Positions 39,139 to 49,598 of a stretch of DNA of 64,000 nt are shown here, piece after piece. Below the pieces are notes generated by a model that saw nothing but the letters and a program-made list of their open reading frames with translations, was not told where the DNA came from and searched no databases. A program made the position numbers and the translations under genes. Numbering within the stretch: the first letter of the stretch is position 1; every line of letters starts with the position of its first letter. This DNA is from Nanchangia anserum (lineage in GTDB: Bacteria > Actinomycetota > Actinomycetes > Actinomycetales > Actinomycetaceae): positions 1,612,001 through 1,676,000 of the forward strand of contig NZ_CP060506.1 in the NCBI RefSeq assembly GCF_015240065.1, in the 5' to 3' direction.

Positions 39139-40508
39139 TGGAGAACCTCCCCGGCATCGACGTGGCCGGCTTCGGCCTCGCCCAGGTGGACATCGCCGAC
39201 GACGCGCACGCCCGCGCCGAACGTCCAATCGCCCTCAATGCTCAGCGACGTGGCGTCGGTGAGCGAAGGCACCCCTTCGGGGAAACGGGCCTCGTAGTCG
39301 GCGATGTTCTTGTAGTAGCGCTTATCCAGGCGCACGTCCGGCGTCGCGTCGCCCACCTTGACGAGGCGGTAGTCGTCGGTGAGGGTGTACAGGTCCGAAC
39401 GCACGAGCGTCAGCTCGGCCGTCGTCTTGACCGGCAGGAAGCGCGAGCGCGGAACGGCAATCGCCGTCGAGCCGTCGAACACCTCAATCGCCGCACCCAT
39501 CGCCGTCTCCATCTGGATGACGGGCGTCGAGGTGGCGTCGGTGGGATCGACCGTCTTGCGGTTGACGATGAGCGGCATCCCCATGACCCCATCGTTGGCG
39601 ACCAGCTGGTCGTAAACCGCCTGAAGGTTGAGCCACAGGTTGTTCGTGTGAGTGTAGGGGTGGCGGACGTCGTCGGTGAAGTAGCCCATTTCGTCGTCGC
39701 GAATCTGGGCCGTCTCGCGCAGGATCAGCCGGCCGTCGCTCTTGCGGCGCACGAGGTGGCCGCCCTTGAGGTCCGTTACCGTCCGCTTCGTCACCTCGGC
39801 AGCATAGGGGGCGCCGGATGCCTGGAACCATGCGGCAATCTCGGGCGACGGCGTCGCGCCGAGGTTGTCGGAGTTTGACGTGAACGCGTAGCGGTAGCCG
39901 GCGTCCAGCAGCTGCTTGAGGATGCCCGTGGCGAGCAACGACACGTAGATGTCGCCGTGTCCGGGCGGGCACCATTCCAGCTTGGCATTAGCCGGCCACT
40001 CGACGGGTTCCAGCTCCTCGGTCAGCTTTGGTTCCTGGTTCTGGACGAAGTCGAGCGGGACGTCATCGACGACGAGGTCGGGATAGGCGCGCGCGGCTTC
40101 CAGGGTCTGCTCACGCGTGTTGAACGAGTTCATGAAGATGAGCGGCAGGCGCACCCCGTAGCGTTCACGCGCCGCGCCGACCTGGCGGCAAATGATGTCG
40201 AAGAACGTCAGGCCATCGCGCACGGGCAGCAGCGACTTCGGCGCGTTCATCCCCATCGACGTTCCCAGGCCGCCGTTGAGCTTGATGACGCACGTGTGCG
40301 CCAACGCATCGCGGGCGTCGTCCTCGCTGACGGTGATGTCGTCGAGGTGGTCGATCTCGGTCAGCGGGTCGATGTCGGCTTCGAGGATGAGGCCGGATAC
40401 ACCGGATTCGAGCTGACGATAGTAGTGGTCGAAGACGGTGATTGCCTGGTCGGGTACGCCGGCGTCGCGCATCTTGTCGCGAGCCGCAGCGAGGCCGTGC
40501 TCACTCAT
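39135..40508 (-). CDS. UTP-glucose-1-phosphate uridylyltransferase, eukaryotic (UDPGP) type
   Basis: This 457-residue enzyme makes UDP-glucose from UTP and glucose-1-phosphate. It is of the UDPGP/UAP type known from bifidobacteria and eukaryotes, not the GalU type: KLNGGLGTSMGMNAPKSLLPV (~76-96) is the UTP-binding motif, and PPGHGDIY and TSNSDNLG bind sugar and metal. The C-terminus looks like a left-handed beta-helix. ATG 40508 has GGAGGAG upstream. It starts 43 bp after the sortase gene on the same strand and could be read through from the pilus operon. Confidence 0.9.
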   Translation of the reverse strand: MSEHGLAAARDKMRDAGVPDQAITVFDHYYRQLESGVSGLILEADIDPLTEIDHLDDITVSEDDARDALAHTCVIKLNGGLGTSMGMNAPKSLLPVRDGLTFFDIICRQVGAARERYGVRLPLIFMNSFNTREQTLEAARAYPDLVVDDVPLDFVQNQEPKLTEELEPVEWPANAKLEWCPPGHGDIYVSLLATGILKQLLDAGYRYAFTSNSDNLGATPSPEIAAWFQASGAPYAAEVTKRTVTDLKGGHLVRRKSDGRLILRETAQIRDDEMGYFTDDVRHPYTHTNNLWLNLQAVYDQLVANDGVMGMPLIVNRKTVDPTDATSTPVIQMETAMGAAIEVFDGSTAIAVPRSRFLPVKTTAELTLVRSDLYTLTDDYRLVKVGDATPDVRLDKRYYKNIADYEARFPEGVPSLTDATSLSIEGDWTFGAGVRVVGDVHLGEAEAGHVDAGEVLQ

Positions 40509-40551
40509 CGGGGGCTCCTCCCTGATCGGTTTCGCCCTCAACAATACCGGC

Positions 40552-41723
40552 TCACTCGCGCCGAGAGTCGGTGTCGGGAGCACCATCCCAGGGGTCGAAT
40601 TCCCACGGTTGCGCCAGGGCACCGCCGCCGTCGTGGCCTTGCTCGTCAGTGGCGGGCTCCGGCGCGGTAGTCATGGCGTCAACGCCATCCGTGTCAGCGG
40701 CCGCGACCGTATCGGCCGCCTTCTCCGGCTCGTCGTCCTTCTCGGCGGACGTCTTCGCGGCCTCCAGTTTGCGCTGGTGTGTCTTCGCCGCGGTGTATCC
40801 CGAACGCCACACGACTACGACGCCGAGGATGAGCGCGCCCGCGTAGACGACGATCCACCAGGGGAAGCGCGGGACCTCCGAGGCGCGGCCAACGCCCGGA
40901 TCGGGTTCGGGATTGGGAATGCGCTCGGCGGTCACGAGAATGCGGTGTGTGTTGATGCCCAGAGGCGTACACGTGACGAGCGTCAGCAGGTCCTTACCGG
41001 GCACGATTTTGAGCTTCTCGCGTTCGTCGGGCTCGACGACGACGCTCGAGCGCACCTGATACGTCAGGGCTTCGCCGAAGATCTCGATGCGGATCGTGTC
41101 GCCGACCTTCACCTTGTTGAGGTTGGTGAACATCGTCGCTTCGGCCAGCCCGCGGTGCCCCGTGATGACCGCGTGGGTGCTCTTACCGCCCACGGCAGCG
41201 ACGTGCCCTCAAGGTGCCCCAGCCCCTTCAGCAGCGTGGCATCCGAGGTGCCGTGATAGACCGGCAGGTCGACATCGATCGACGGGATGATGAGGCGAGC
41301 CATCATGCCCGACGGCGTCGTCTTCAGCAGGTTGTCGTAGGTCAGCTGCGCATCCGACGACGTGCCGTAGCCGTAGGGCAGGCGCTCGTTGGCCTTCAGC
41401 TCGGCCCCGAACGTCAGAGATTCGTTGTAGCGATGCGCCATCGCCAGTTGTTCGGCCGCGCTGGGATCGGCCGTGTCAACCTCGTGCTCGTAGCCGGCGA
41501 TGAGGTGCGACTGGTTGTATTGATCGACCCAACTGGCGGCCGTCGGATACAGCATCGACGTCACGCCGAGGAGAACGAGAACGACGGCGATGAAGGTACT
41601 CCACGGCCATCGCCACGGCCGGCGCAGCCGGCGGCGCTTTGTCGGCTTCGCTGCCTCGTCCGCAGCATCCGCGGTATCGGTGCTCGCGGGCCGTTTGGCC
41701 GAACGCCTGAGGTGCAGTCTCAC
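40552..41723 (-). CDS. Class C (pilus) sortase, one apparent frameshift
   Basis: This transpeptidase would join pilin monomers. GTG 41723 is chosen because CAGGAG lies just upstream. An N-terminal anchor (WPWSTFIAVVLVLLGVTSMLYP), a catalytic domain with AVITGHRGL (His), TLVTCTPLGINTHR (Cys, Arg) and a C-terminal helix (WWIVVYAGALILGVVVVW) make the two-anchor layout of class C enzymes. The frame breaks between GTSLP and GGKSTHAV near 41193; one added G restores it. Residues SDA near 175 sit where lid motifs (DPF/W) occur, but the motif is not clear. It follows the pilin genes. Confidence 0.88.
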
Positions 41724-41755
41724 GGTTCTCCTGTTACGTGGGTCTATCAAGGCGA

Positions 41756-41790
41756 CGAGGTGGCGAGGAGGCATGCTCCTCGCCACCTCG
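41756..41790 (-). promoter_or_regulatory. Strong stem-loop between major pilin and sortase genes
   Basis: CGAGGTGGCGAGGAG (41756-41770) and CTCCTCGCCACCTCG (41776-41790) form a perfect 15-bp stem with a 5-nt loop in the 112-nt gap between pilin stop and sortase start. It probably terminates most transcripts or stabilises the pilin mRNA, so that pilin exceeds sortase. Confidence 0.75.
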
Positions 41791-41835
41791 TGGTGACTTA
41801 CCTAGACCGGAATCCGGTCAGGTCCGCCCGTGCGG

Positions 41836-43482
41836 TTACGCGTTGTCGCGCGAACGCATGCGGCGCGCACCGTAGACCGCGAGGCCACCGGCAACCAGCA
41901 TAGCGCCGGCAATCTGCAGGATCATCTGGGTCTCGGAACCCGTGAGAGGCAGGCCCGGGATGACCGGCTTCTCGTTGGCGATCTCGGTGTCGTAGGTACC
42001 GGCGGTCGTGGTGCCGGCCTTCACCTCGATGGCGATGGGGTCCTTGAGCTGGACGTAGCCGTCGGGAGCCTTGGTCTCCTTCAGGACGTAGCAGCGCTTC
42101 TCAGCGTTCTGCGGGGCGCGGATCGAGTCCGAGATGAACAGGCCGGGGATCTTCACGACGCCGTCAGCACCGGTGGTGAACGAGTTCACCGTGCCCGAGT
42201 TCTGCGGGAAGGTCACGAGCTTGTCGTTGCCCTGGTCGTCCTTGGCGATCTCGGTGCCACAGGTCTCGGCGTAGGGGTTCGCAGCTTCGTACACCTGGAA
42301 GGTCGCACCAGCAAGGGCCTGCTTCGGGTCGTTGCCATCGTGCTTGCGGAGGACGAAGTCACCCCACTTGTCCTGAACCTCGATCGAGGGGATCGGCGGA
42401 ACACCCGGCGGAGGGGTGGTCGGCGGGGTCGGCGGGGTCGGCGGCGGGTTGTCCTGCGGCTTGTGGCTGAAGTACAGCTTGGCCTTGTTAGGAATGGTGC
42501 CGTCGGTGCCGAGGCGAGCCAGCTTGCCCTTGAAGACGACCTCGAGCGCAGCGCCCGGGTTGTTCTTAGCCTTGATGAGGCCGGCCTGGGTCAGGCTGAA
42601 CCACACCGTGTTGCCCTGAACCGCGTAACGCCAGTCACCGCTGTCCATGGCGGTGCCGTTGAGCTTGACCGACTCCACGCCGAGGGAAGCGGGATCGAAG
42701 CGGTCGTCCATCGGGTCTTCAATGATGAACTCGTTGAAGTGATCCGTCGCGGGGATACCGGGGATCGTCGCGGTCACGGGGTAGTGAACCTCGGAACCGA
42801 TGCCCAGACCGTGGAGGTTCTGATCCTCAATGGTCTTGTCGAGCTTCGACACCGTGTTCTTGGGGTACATGGTGACGTCGTAGATCCACTTGTTGGTCGC
42901 ACCCTGGCGCTCGTTGTCCGGGTAGGGGATCGTCACGAGGATCGGGGCGGCCGTGCGGGTAACACCCTCGGGAGCCTTGTACTCGCAGATCAGGTAGGCG
43001 CCGACCGCGAGGTTCTCCAGCTTGGTCTTACCCTCGGCGTCCGTCGGAGCGAACTTCTGGCCCGCGCCGAAGGTGAAGCCCTCGAGCGTCGGCGAGCCGG
43101 TGCCCTCTTCGGTGATGGCCGCACAGGAGTTGTTCAGGTCGGCCTGCGTGAGGTTATCCAGCTTCGTCCAGTTCGCGTTCGCGCCCTCACCCGTCAGGTT
43201 GAGGTTCGTGAACGGGAACGCGATGAACTCGGCGCCCTTGACGGTGTTCGACTTGCCAGCGAGGCTGTCGGTCGAGCTCGTCGGGTCACCGACCGTCGGC
43301 GTGGCCGACGTCTGGTTTTCGTGCTTGAACAGCGTGATGGAGCCCTTGTGGTCCGGGTCAATGTTCCCGGGGCCGAGCCCATCGGCGGCGTAAGCGCCGG
43401 CCGCGCCTGCGCCGAGGACCAGGGCGCTCGCGACGGCAAGCGAGGCCGCCTTCTTCGCCCGTGTCATCCATGTAGGGGCCAT
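41836..43482 (-). CDS. Major pilin subunit (SpaA/FimA type), LPLTG-anchored
   Basis: This 548-residue pilus shaft protein has a signal peptide (~1-32, AASLAVASALVLGAGAAGAYA), an N-terminal domain with the pilin motif YPKN (206-209) whose Lys is joined to the next subunit by sortase, and a Pro-rich linker (PPPTPPTPPTTPPPG). A C-terminal Cna-B-like domain carries an E-box-like YVLKETKAPDGY, and the sorting signal is LPLTG (511-515) plus hydrophobic tail and RRMRSR. AAGGAAG precedes the ATG. Internal isopeptide bonds are likely. It lies between the tip protein and the sortase, the usual Actinomyces fimbria order. Confidence 0.93.
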   Translation of the reverse strand: MAPTWMTRAKKAASLAVASALVLGAGAAGAYAADGLGPGNIDPDHKGSITLFKHENQTSATPTVGDPTSSTDSLAGKSNTVKGAEFIAFPFTNLNLTGEGANANWTKLDNLTQADLNNSCAAITEEGTGSPTLEGFTFGAGQKFAPTDAEGKTKLENLAVGAYLICEYKAPEGVTRTAAPILVTIPYPDNERQGATNKWIYDVTMYPKNTVSKLDKTIEDQNLHGLGIGSEVHYPVTATIPGIPATDHFNEFIIEDPMDDRFDPASLGVESVKLNGTAMDSGDWRYAVQGNTVWFSLTQAGLIKAKNNPGAALEVVFKGKLARLGTDGTIPNKAKLYFSHKPQDNPPPTPPTPPTTPPPGVPPIPSIEVQDKWGDFVLRKHDGNDPKQALAGATFQVYEAANPYAETCGTEIAKDDQGNDKLVTFPQNSGTVNSFTTGADGVVKIPGLFISDSIRAPQNAEKRCYVLKETKAPDGYVQLKDPIAIEVKAGTTTAGTYDTEIANEKPVIPGLPLTGSETQMILQIAGAMLVAGGLAVYGARRMRSRDNA

Positions 43483-43624
43483 GGATCTTCCTTTCTTTTC
43501 CTGTCTGCGATGATCCCGTCACCGCAAGATTGGGGTGCCAGCTGGCTGTGACTCAGCCTCGTCTGGCGGTTATGTCGTTGTCAGTTCTGTGTGGGTGCCG
43601 AGGCACCGGCATGTCCGCTCGCTG

Positions 43625-46600
43625 TCAGGGCATCACATCCCCTGCGTCATCACTGCGTGCCATCCGTGCCTGGTGGCGCGACCGCAGCAGTCCGAGTCCA
43701 CCGAGGATCGCCATCGCGAGTCCACCGAGGATGAACAGGTCTCGGGCGCACCCTCCACCTGTCAGCGGCAGGCCCGGCAGTTCGGGGGTGAACGGCGGCG
43801 GGACGTTGACCGGGATACAGGCGATGTTGTCCTGGATCGCGATCTTGCTGTAGGTGAGGTCCTCGTGTTCGAGGTCGACACCGTTAGCGATACCGCTCTT
43901 CATCGACGTGTGGCGCTGACCGTCCGTCGTGAGGTTCTCACAGGTTCCCAGCGTCTCGCTGTGGGCATACGCCCCGCTACCGACGCCGTCGCCCGGGTCG
44001 AGCTTGAGCGGAATCGAGATCCGGAAGACAACACTCTGGTTGTTGGGCACCTTGCGGATCGTCTTGACGATCGTCGTGCCGCCCGAGCGAGCGAGGTCAT
44101 CCTTGCTCACGTTCTGGACGATGCCGTAGAGCTGGGCTCCCGAGGGCAGGTTACGAACGGTAACCTGCGCCATCTTGGTGCCGTCCCACTCCAGGCCGGC
44201 GGGAACCGTGAAGTGGTCCTTCACCTCGCCGAGATCCGTGGTGAATCCCGACGTGTTCGTCACCGTGATGTCGTAGACCGCGTTGAAGGTGCCGTCGGCG
44301 TTGGGTTCGATCGTCTGCCCGATGTGGGGGTTCGACGCGATCGGCGAGGCCGGCGTCTTAACGACGTGACCCTTGACCGGCGGGGTGTTGCGAATCTCGC
44401 AGGTCACCGACTGATTGACTCCCACGTTGACCTGGTTATCGCCGGTGACACCGATGGACGCACCGTTCTGGTCGTAACAGGCCCACTGTTGACCCCACGT
44501 GTAGGCACCCGTGTGCGCGCTGTTGTCGTTGGGGATCTCGAAGAGCTGGTAGGTGCCAGCGGGAACCTTCTTGTCGACGGCGATCTGACCAGAGATCGGC
44601 GAGGAGCCGCTGATCTGGGCACCGCCGCCCGAGAGGCCGGCGCCGAGAGTGAAGTAGCGCGCGTCCGAAGCGAAGGGCTCCTGATCGGCCGTCACATCGG
44701 TGGTGGCGCCGGGGAGGCGAATGTACTTCACCAGCTTGAGCTCGGCCGGCGGCTCGGTGGGCACACAACCGTAGTTGTTTGCCGGACCGTCGGAGTCGCC
44801 CTCCATGTTCACCTGGTTGTAGAAACCGCCACCGTAGCTGCCGTTCATGGCTCCACAGGTTTGTGCCTGGGTCCAGTTCACCGAGTCCATGTTGGCGTGC
44901 AGCTTGAGGACGACCTCGTGCGTTTCCACCTTGCCTGAGGCCAAATCGGCCGCTGGGATCGTGAACGATCCAGACTTGCCCTGCGACTTGCCGTCGAGGA
45001 GGACGTCCTCAATGGTGAAGCCCGTCGGCACGGTTACGCGATCCGTGATCGCCTCGTGGCGCCCGTCGGAGCTGCCCGAGTTCGACACGGACACGACGTA
45101 GCGCACCGTCACCGGGGAGGTCGCGAGGGACACAGGGTTGGGCGCGGCCTTCCCCGGTTCGACGACGGCACCTGTCTTAGGGTCGATGACCGACTTCTGT
45201 AGCTTGAACTTCGGACCGGATCCGCCGTTCGTCACCTTGCCCATCGCACAGCCCGCGAGGTCGTTCGCCGGGTCCATGAGGCTTGTCACCGGGCGAGCAC
45301 CCGAGAGCGCCGTCGATACGCGCGACGTAATGGCGCGCTTCTCCACGGTAGGCGTACCCGTGATAGCACCCGTGTTCTGATCGAGGTGCATGTCGATGGC
45401 GAACAGGTAGGGAGCGCCGCGACGGGCTGCGTACAGCTTGCCGTCGGGACCCCACGCGAGGCCACGGTGGTTGCTAAGCGGGTCCAGCTGGATAATCTGC
45501 TGAGCATTGGAGCGGCTAAGAGTCCCACCGGACTGCCACTGCGAGGCCGAGAAGCGCCAGATCTCACCGGTCATCTTGCCCCAGTTGTTGAAGTCCAGAA
45601 GGACGTAGGCGTTACCCCACGCATCGAAGGTGATGTCGTAGACCTCACTGGAGGCGTTGCCAGTTCGGACAGTCGGTCCCTGCACCCACGTGCGCGAGCC
45701 GTTCTTGAGATCGAGATAGGAGAACTTCTGTGTCGACGTACTCCAGGACACCTGACACACCGGCCGACGTCGAGTAGCCAATCCACACGCGGTCGCGCTC
45801 GTCGAAGCCCAGGGGAATCGATTGCGTGCTGCTCACGCCGGGACCGCCCGAAGTCGGAATGGCGGTGATCTGCTTGGTCTTCGTGTTGTACTTCATCAGT
45901 CCCCCAGTGCCGCCGCTCTGGACGGGGTTGGCATAGAAGTACAGTTCGTTCTCGAAATTCGGTGACGCGGCGATCGAGTGGTAGTAGGCCTGCCTGCCTG
46001 AGCTGGCGGCCACTGGTCCGTTGCCCTGCGACGTCGGCACGGCCGTCATCGGACCGATGACCTGCACGTCAGCGCTCGGACTGCCGTTCTTCGACACAAT
46101 GATCTCGCCGAACTCAGACTGCCTCTTGTGGTCGGAGAAAATATCCGTGTAGTAGATCTTGTTCTCACACCACGACCCCTGGTCCTCTTCCTTACCCACG
46201 AGGAAGGCGTCAGTGGCGGCGTCCTCGACCGGCATGGCCGGGCGGACGATCTCGAGGGCGGCGATGACGGGACGATCGGTCTGCCAGTCGGTCGCGATGC
46301 CGGCCACACAGTTGAGGTGACGGCCGTGCTTGCGGATGGTCACGACGGAGTTCGCCGGCAGCCACGTGTCGCCGGTGTAGGACGAGGTGTCAACGCGCCA
46401 GTTCGCGGACTGCAACCATCGCGTGTTCGGGTAGTAGGCCTTGTACGGGTTGCCCTTGAACGGCTCGGACGAATCGTTGGGATCCCACGACGCCATCTTC
46501 GACAGCACCTGCGAGGTGATGTCGTTACCGTTGCCGTCAACGACGCGGATCGAGTTGGGGCCGGTTCCGGCCACGGGCTGATCGTCGTCGAGGATGATCT

Positions 46601-47386
46601 TGCGCTGCCCTTGGCGTCACCGAGCTTGATGTCGGCCAACCAGGCGCCCGAGGACAGGCGCCACTGGTACTGGAAGACACCGGAGCAGGCGTTGCCGGAA
46701 TCCGGCGTGAAGTAGTAGTCGCCCGGCTGCAACGTGATGTCGGGAACCGGCGTTGCGCTGGCGCTCGACGACGCCCACAGCGTCGTCCCGTTCGCGGGCG
46801 CTCCCGGCTGGCCCTGCGCGGGAACGTGAGCGCGCTTAACGGCCTTGATGGTCCCAGACGTCGACGTGTCGGGAACCGAGACCTTCACCGAGTACGAGGT
46901 CGCCGATTCCTTCGTGAGGGACGTGATACGCCACCCCGAGGGCAGCTGGAAGTCCGACGCAGTCAGGTCGCTGACCGGGGTTGCATTGGCGGGGAAGTTC
47001 AGCGTGAGCTCGAGCGGAGCCTGGGTCGTGCCCGGCTCGTTCATGTTCTTGATGTCCCACGTGAACGTGTAGTCCGTGTAGTCGCCCCAGGTGGGCTCGC
47101 GCAGCGGCGAAACGGGCGTTCCGTTGGAGGTGAGCGCACTGGAGTGCGTCACCTTCGAGTTAATCGACAGCGTGGTGCCCTCGCCAACGGCGGGGTCGAA
47201 CTTCGCGGGCTCGAACGCCCACGTGATCGCCGGCATGGCGACGAGGCAGACGACTAGTGCGGCAACGAGGATCTCGGGGACGCGCGTCTTCCACGTCGAC
47301 AACCGGAACGAGCTAATGCGCGAGGAATCGCTGCGCACGACATCACCACCCGAGCGGTGGCGTGCGCGATGCGGCCAATTCGGCAT
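43625..47386 (-). CDS. Pilus tip / adhesin protein, LPLTG-anchored (two apparent frameshifts)
   Basis: This large surface protein of about 1250 residues has an N-terminal signal/anchor (VPEILVAALVVCLVAMPAITWA). It has repeated immunoglobulin-like segments, one an isopeptide-type domain (YVVSVSNSGSSDGRHEAITDRV), and a C-terminal sorting signal (LPLTGG, hydrophobic stretch, RSRHQAR). The frame breaks near 46612 (one missing base: GDAKG to QRKIILDDDQ) and near 45735 (one extra base or two missing). The middle part resembles a beta-propeller-like region (WGNAYVLLDFNNWGKMTGEIWRF; RGLAWGPDGKLYA). It is the first gene of the pilus operon and probably the adhesive tip. Confidence 0.85.
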
Positions 47387-47763
47387 GAGAGTCCCCAGTC
47401 CAATACGACGAGAGCAGCAAACCCACCAACTGCGCGGTAAGTTTGCTCAGATTTGCTGTACATGAGGGACTCTAACAGAGGGTTTCCGACGGTCAACACT
47501 CTGGATCGCCCACAAGAAACCGTCCGCCAACCGCAATAATTTGCGCCCTCATGGCTCTATCGCGCCTATTTCGTGGCTTTATGAGGTCTGTAGCGCCTAA
47601 ACTTAGACAGCTCTTGACTCGGAGCACCCCCCCCCGCATGATTTCCACCCGGTCACTTCCCTACTTTCCATGTGGACAGCACCCTTAAGTGTTCCGATCT
47701 CACATTTTCCTCACATATGTGCGCCTCTCTCATACGGCTGCTGCCCAGCCGCACGCACACAAA
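47387..47763. other. Upstream region of pilus operon
   Basis: No gene is seen. The region separates two minus-strand genes and should contain the pilus promoter. A run of nine C (47627-47635, G9 on the coding strand) lies about 240 bp before the tip-gene start, and the stretch is less GC-rich than average. Confidence 0.5.
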
Positions 47764-47793
47764 CGGGGGCCACACCCGAAGGTGTGGCCCCCG
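47764..47793 (-). terminator. Terminator after fba
   Basis: CGGGGGCCACACC (47764-47776), loop CGAA, GGTGTGGCCCCCG (47781-47793): a perfect 13-bp stem closed by a stable tetraloop, 35 bp beyond the fba stop codon. Confidence 0.85.
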
Positions 47794-47827
47794 CAGATGA
47801 CGCTCGCAGCGCCCGAGGCGACTTACT

Positions 47828-48846
47828 TCATGCGCGTACGGCGGAGCCGAGGCGCTCACACGCCTCGACGACGCGGGCGGCCATGCCGGTCTCGGCGGCC
47901 TTGCCCCACGTGCGCGGGTCGTACATCTTCTTGTTGCCGACCTCGCCGTCGATCTTGAGCATGCCGTCGTAGTTCTTAAACATGTGCTCGACGACGGGAC
48001 GCGAGAACGCGTACTGGGTGTCGGTGTCGACGTTCATCTTGATGACGCCGTTCTTGACCGCGGTCGCGATCTCTTCAGCCGTCGAACCCGAGCCGCCGTG
48101 CATGACGAGGTCGAAGGGACGCTCGCCGGCGTTGAACTTCTTGCCGACCTCTTCCTGGATCTCGCCAGGATCTCGGGGCGCAGCTTGACGAAGCCCGGCT
48201 TGTAGGCGCCGTGGACGTTACCGAACGTCAACGCCGTGAGGTAGCGGCCGCGCTCGCCCAGGCCCAGGGCCTCGGCCGTCTTGATGCCGTCTTCGGGCGT
48301 CGTGTACAGCTTCTCGTTGATCTCGTTCGAGACACCGTCCTCTTCGCCGCCGACAACGCCGATCTCGACCTCGAGGATCGTGTTGGCCTTCTGCGACAGG
48401 TCGAGCAGTTCCTGAGCAATCTTCAGGTTCTCGTCCAGCGGCACGGCCGAGCCGTCCCACATGTGCGACTGGAACATGGGCAGGCGACCGGCCTTGACCT
48501 CTTCGGCCTCGAGCTCCATGAGCGGGCGGATCCAGCTGTCGATGTTCTGCTTGGCGCAGTGGTCGGTGTGCAGAGCGACGGTGACGTTGTAGTTCTTCGC
48601 GATCTCACGCACGTACGCGGCCAGGGCCAGCGAACCGGCGACGCGGTCCTTCACCGTCGAGCCCGACAGGTATTCGGCGCCACCGACGGAAACCTGGATG
48701 ATGCCATCGGACTCGGCCTCAGCAAACCCGCGGATGGCGGCCGTGGCGGTCTGCGACGACGTCACGTTGATAGCCGGGTAAGCGAACACGCCCTTCTTGG
48801 CGCGATCGAGCATCTCGTTGTACACATCAGGGGTTGCGACTGGCAC
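47828..48846 (-). CDS. fba: Class II fructose-bisphosphate aldolase (one apparent frameshift)
   Basis: This zinc enzyme cleaves fructose-1,6-bisphosphate in glycolysis. GTG 48846 has AAGGAGG upstream. NVTVALHTDHCAKQ provides the catalytic Asp and a zinc His, and EIGVVGGEEDGVSN and NVHGAYKPGFVKLRPEIL are family motifs. At about 48172 the frame breaks: PEIL must be followed by (G)EIQEEVGKKFNAGERPFDLVMHGGSGST in the next frame, i.e. one missing base. Restored length is about 339 residues. Because this enzyme is essential for sugar metabolism, the break is almost certainly a sequence error. Confidence 0.93.
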
Positions 48847-48983
48847 AGGAGCCTCCTTATATAACTAGGACTCTGACGGGGCCTATTGTCTCACAGGCTG
48901 TGAGCGATCGCGAGGACGAGGGTCCCGCCGCTTGTGCGCATCGTCACCGTGCTGGCGGGCAAAAGTCGGCGCCTTTCGCGGCC

Positions 48984-49598
48984 TCAGCGCCGGGGTGCAG
49001 CGTGGGTGAGGATCCATTGATACATGGCCACGGCGCCGGCGGCCCCGACGTTGATCGATCGCGTCGAGCCGTATTGCGTGATGTGGTGGCAGGCCTCGCA
49101 GCGCGAGCGCAGGTCCTCGCTGATCCCGTTGTTCTCGGATCCGAAGATGAGTATGGCGTTTTCGGGCAGCTCAGCCATCTCAAGCGGGGTCGAGCCGGCG
49201 ACGTTGTCGATCGCGATCAGCCGCAGGCCGGCCCCGTCAGCCCAGTCGGCGAACCCGGACGCGGTGGGGAAATGGTCGACGTGTTGGTAGCGGTCGGTGA
49301 CCATCGCTCCGCGCCGGTTCCAGCGCCGCCGACCGACGATGTGGACGGCCGCGGCCCCGAACGCGTTGGCGCTGCGCACGATCGAGCCGATGTTGAAATC
49401 GTGGTCGAGGTTTTCGACGGCGACGTGGAAGCGGTGCCGCGTCTCGTCAAGCGCATCCCGAATCGCGTCGCGCTTCCAGTAGCGAAACCGGTCCTCGACG
49501 TTGCGGTGGTCGCCGCCGGCCAACAGCTCGGGGTCAAAGTGGTCGCCCTCGGGCCATGCCTCGCACCCGCCGGGCCACGGCCCCACGCCTGCGCTCAC
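48984..49598 (-). CDS. SPOUT (TrmH-family) RNA methyltransferase
   Basis: This 204-residue RNA ribose methyltransferase has the three SPOUT motifs: NIGSIVRSANAFGA, LIFGSENNGIS and SINVGAAGAVAMYQWI, which form the trefoil-knot SAM site. The target (tRNA or rRNA) is not predictable here. The GTG start overlaps the stop of the HAD-phosphatase gene by 4 bp, so the two are co-translated. Confidence 0.9.
   Translation of the reverse strand: MSAGVGPWPGGCEAWPEGDHFDPELLAGGDHRNVEDRFRYWKRDAIRDALDETRHRFHVAVENLDHDFNIGSIVRSANAFGAAAVHIVGRRRWNRRGAMVTDRYQHVDHFPTASGFADWADGAGLRLIAIDNVAGSTPLEMAELPENAILIFGSENNGISEDLRSRCEACHHITQYGSTRSINVGAAGAVAMYQWILTHAAPRR

Noticed and set aside
41830-43551. 573-residue open frame opposite the major pilin
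   Set aside because: The pilin on the other strand has signal peptide, YPKN and LPLTG; the antisense frame has none.
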